From Bacillota bacterium (GTDB taxonomy: Bacteria; Bacillota; Clostridia; Christensenellales; Aristaeellaceae): a stretch of DNA of 51,248 nucleotides. The position numbers and the translations under genes are program-made. The notes under the pieces were generated by a model. It saw only the letters and a list, made by a program, of their open reading frames with translations, did not search any database and was not told the origin of the DNA. Location: NCBI GenBank assembly GCA_023459275.1, contig JAEWVC010000081.1:1-51248 (forward strand), given 5' to 3'. Below, in pieces: positions 50,983 to 51,248 of this stretch (position 1 is its first letter; each line of letters begins with the position of its first letter).

Positions 50983-51248
50983 TTACCGGTTCAGCTCGTT
51001 GATGGTGTCCGCGTCGGCGACCCCGGTATCTGTAAGGCCGTGGCCGGACTGATACAGGCTGACGGCGGTCTTTGTGGCATCATCGTAAATGCCGCTTTGC
51101 GTTACCCCAAGCTTTTGCTGCAGCCATATCACAGCTTCGGATGAACTGTACTCGGAACCCAGAATGCTGTTGAGGGCTGTTGTAAACTCGCTTAGCTGGC
51201 TGTCGGTAATCGCTAAGGCAGGTGTCGGCGTCGGCGATCCCGGTATCT
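50983..51248 (-). CDS. peptidoglycan-binding domain protein (C-terminal part)
   Basis: The minus-strand frame is open from the window edge to TAA at 50985-50983 (about 88 residues). EAVIWLQQKLGVTQSGIYDD and TKTAVSLYQSGHGLTDTGVA match the PG_binding_1 fold, which anchors enzymes to the cell wall. The N-terminal part, possibly a hydrolase, lies outside the window. Confidence 0.8.
   Translation of the reverse strand, partial: IPGSPTPTPALAITDSQLSEFTTALNSILGSEYSSSEAVIWLQQKLGVTQSGIYDDATKTAVSLYQSGHGLTDTGVADADTINELNR

Overview
The window is Bacillota (Clostridia-type) chromosome of fairly high GC. It has AGGAGG ribosome binding sites with frequent TTG and GTG starts, a dgt-dnaG-rpoD-trmK-nif3 gene order, and a fluoride riboswitch in front of a pair of crcB genes. 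I cannot name the genus from sequence alone. The left edge carries the tail of an rRNA operon (5S rRNA, then tRNA-Asn). From 40.3 kb to the right edge is ordinary host chromosome: fluoride exporters, a zinc-ribbon protein, Nif3-like protein, TrmK, a membrane-anchored MutS-like ATPase, RpoD, DnaG, dGTPase, RNase P RNA, a polysaccharide deacetylase and a cut-off peptidoglycan-binding protein.

Between lies one prophage of about 39.8 kb, bounded by a perfect 14-bp repeat (508-521 and 40313-40326) that is the 3' end of the tRNA-Asn gene. A large serine recombinase sits at the left edge, antisense to the tRNA, and its reading frame crosses the attachment core. In the lysogen its last 16 residues are encoded by host tRNA DNA. 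In the excised circle they would be replaced by 17 residues now stranded at the right prophage end. The phage also carries a terminator just inside attL, while the host's own tRNA terminator has been displaced to just outside attR.

Left to right, the prophage contains an integrase, a membrane-tethered ribbon-helix-helix protein and a secreted protein. A repressor/Cro-type switch follows, with three evenly spaced operators. Next comes a short early region (3.8-9.4 kb) of small genes with three copies of a palindromic dispersed repeat and no recognisable replication gene. The head module is lambda-like: terminase, gpW-like, portal, ClpP-type protease with an internal scaffold start, decoration protein, major capsid. 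The contractile tail is P2/Mu-like: sheath, tube, frameshifted chaperone, hub protein, tape measure, gpX/W/J/I, fibres. The lysis cassette is an NlpC/P60 endolysin and holin(s).

The right arm (34.1-40.0 kb) is cargo. An operon with a GNAT-like protein, an XRE protein and two tandem zinc-finger/AP2-domain proteins has its own promoter, which resembles the early one. After it come a secreted staphylococcal-type nuclease, an AT-rich stand-alone TIR-domain protein (a candidate anti-phage or abortive-infection gene) and a Y-family DNA polymerase operon with a LexA-like box. The points most worth checking are the TIR gene, the integrase tail swap and replacement terminator, the membrane-anchored RHH regulator, the in-frame UGA gene at 8.3-8.9 kb, and the repeated intergenic dyad and hairpin elements in the late operon.
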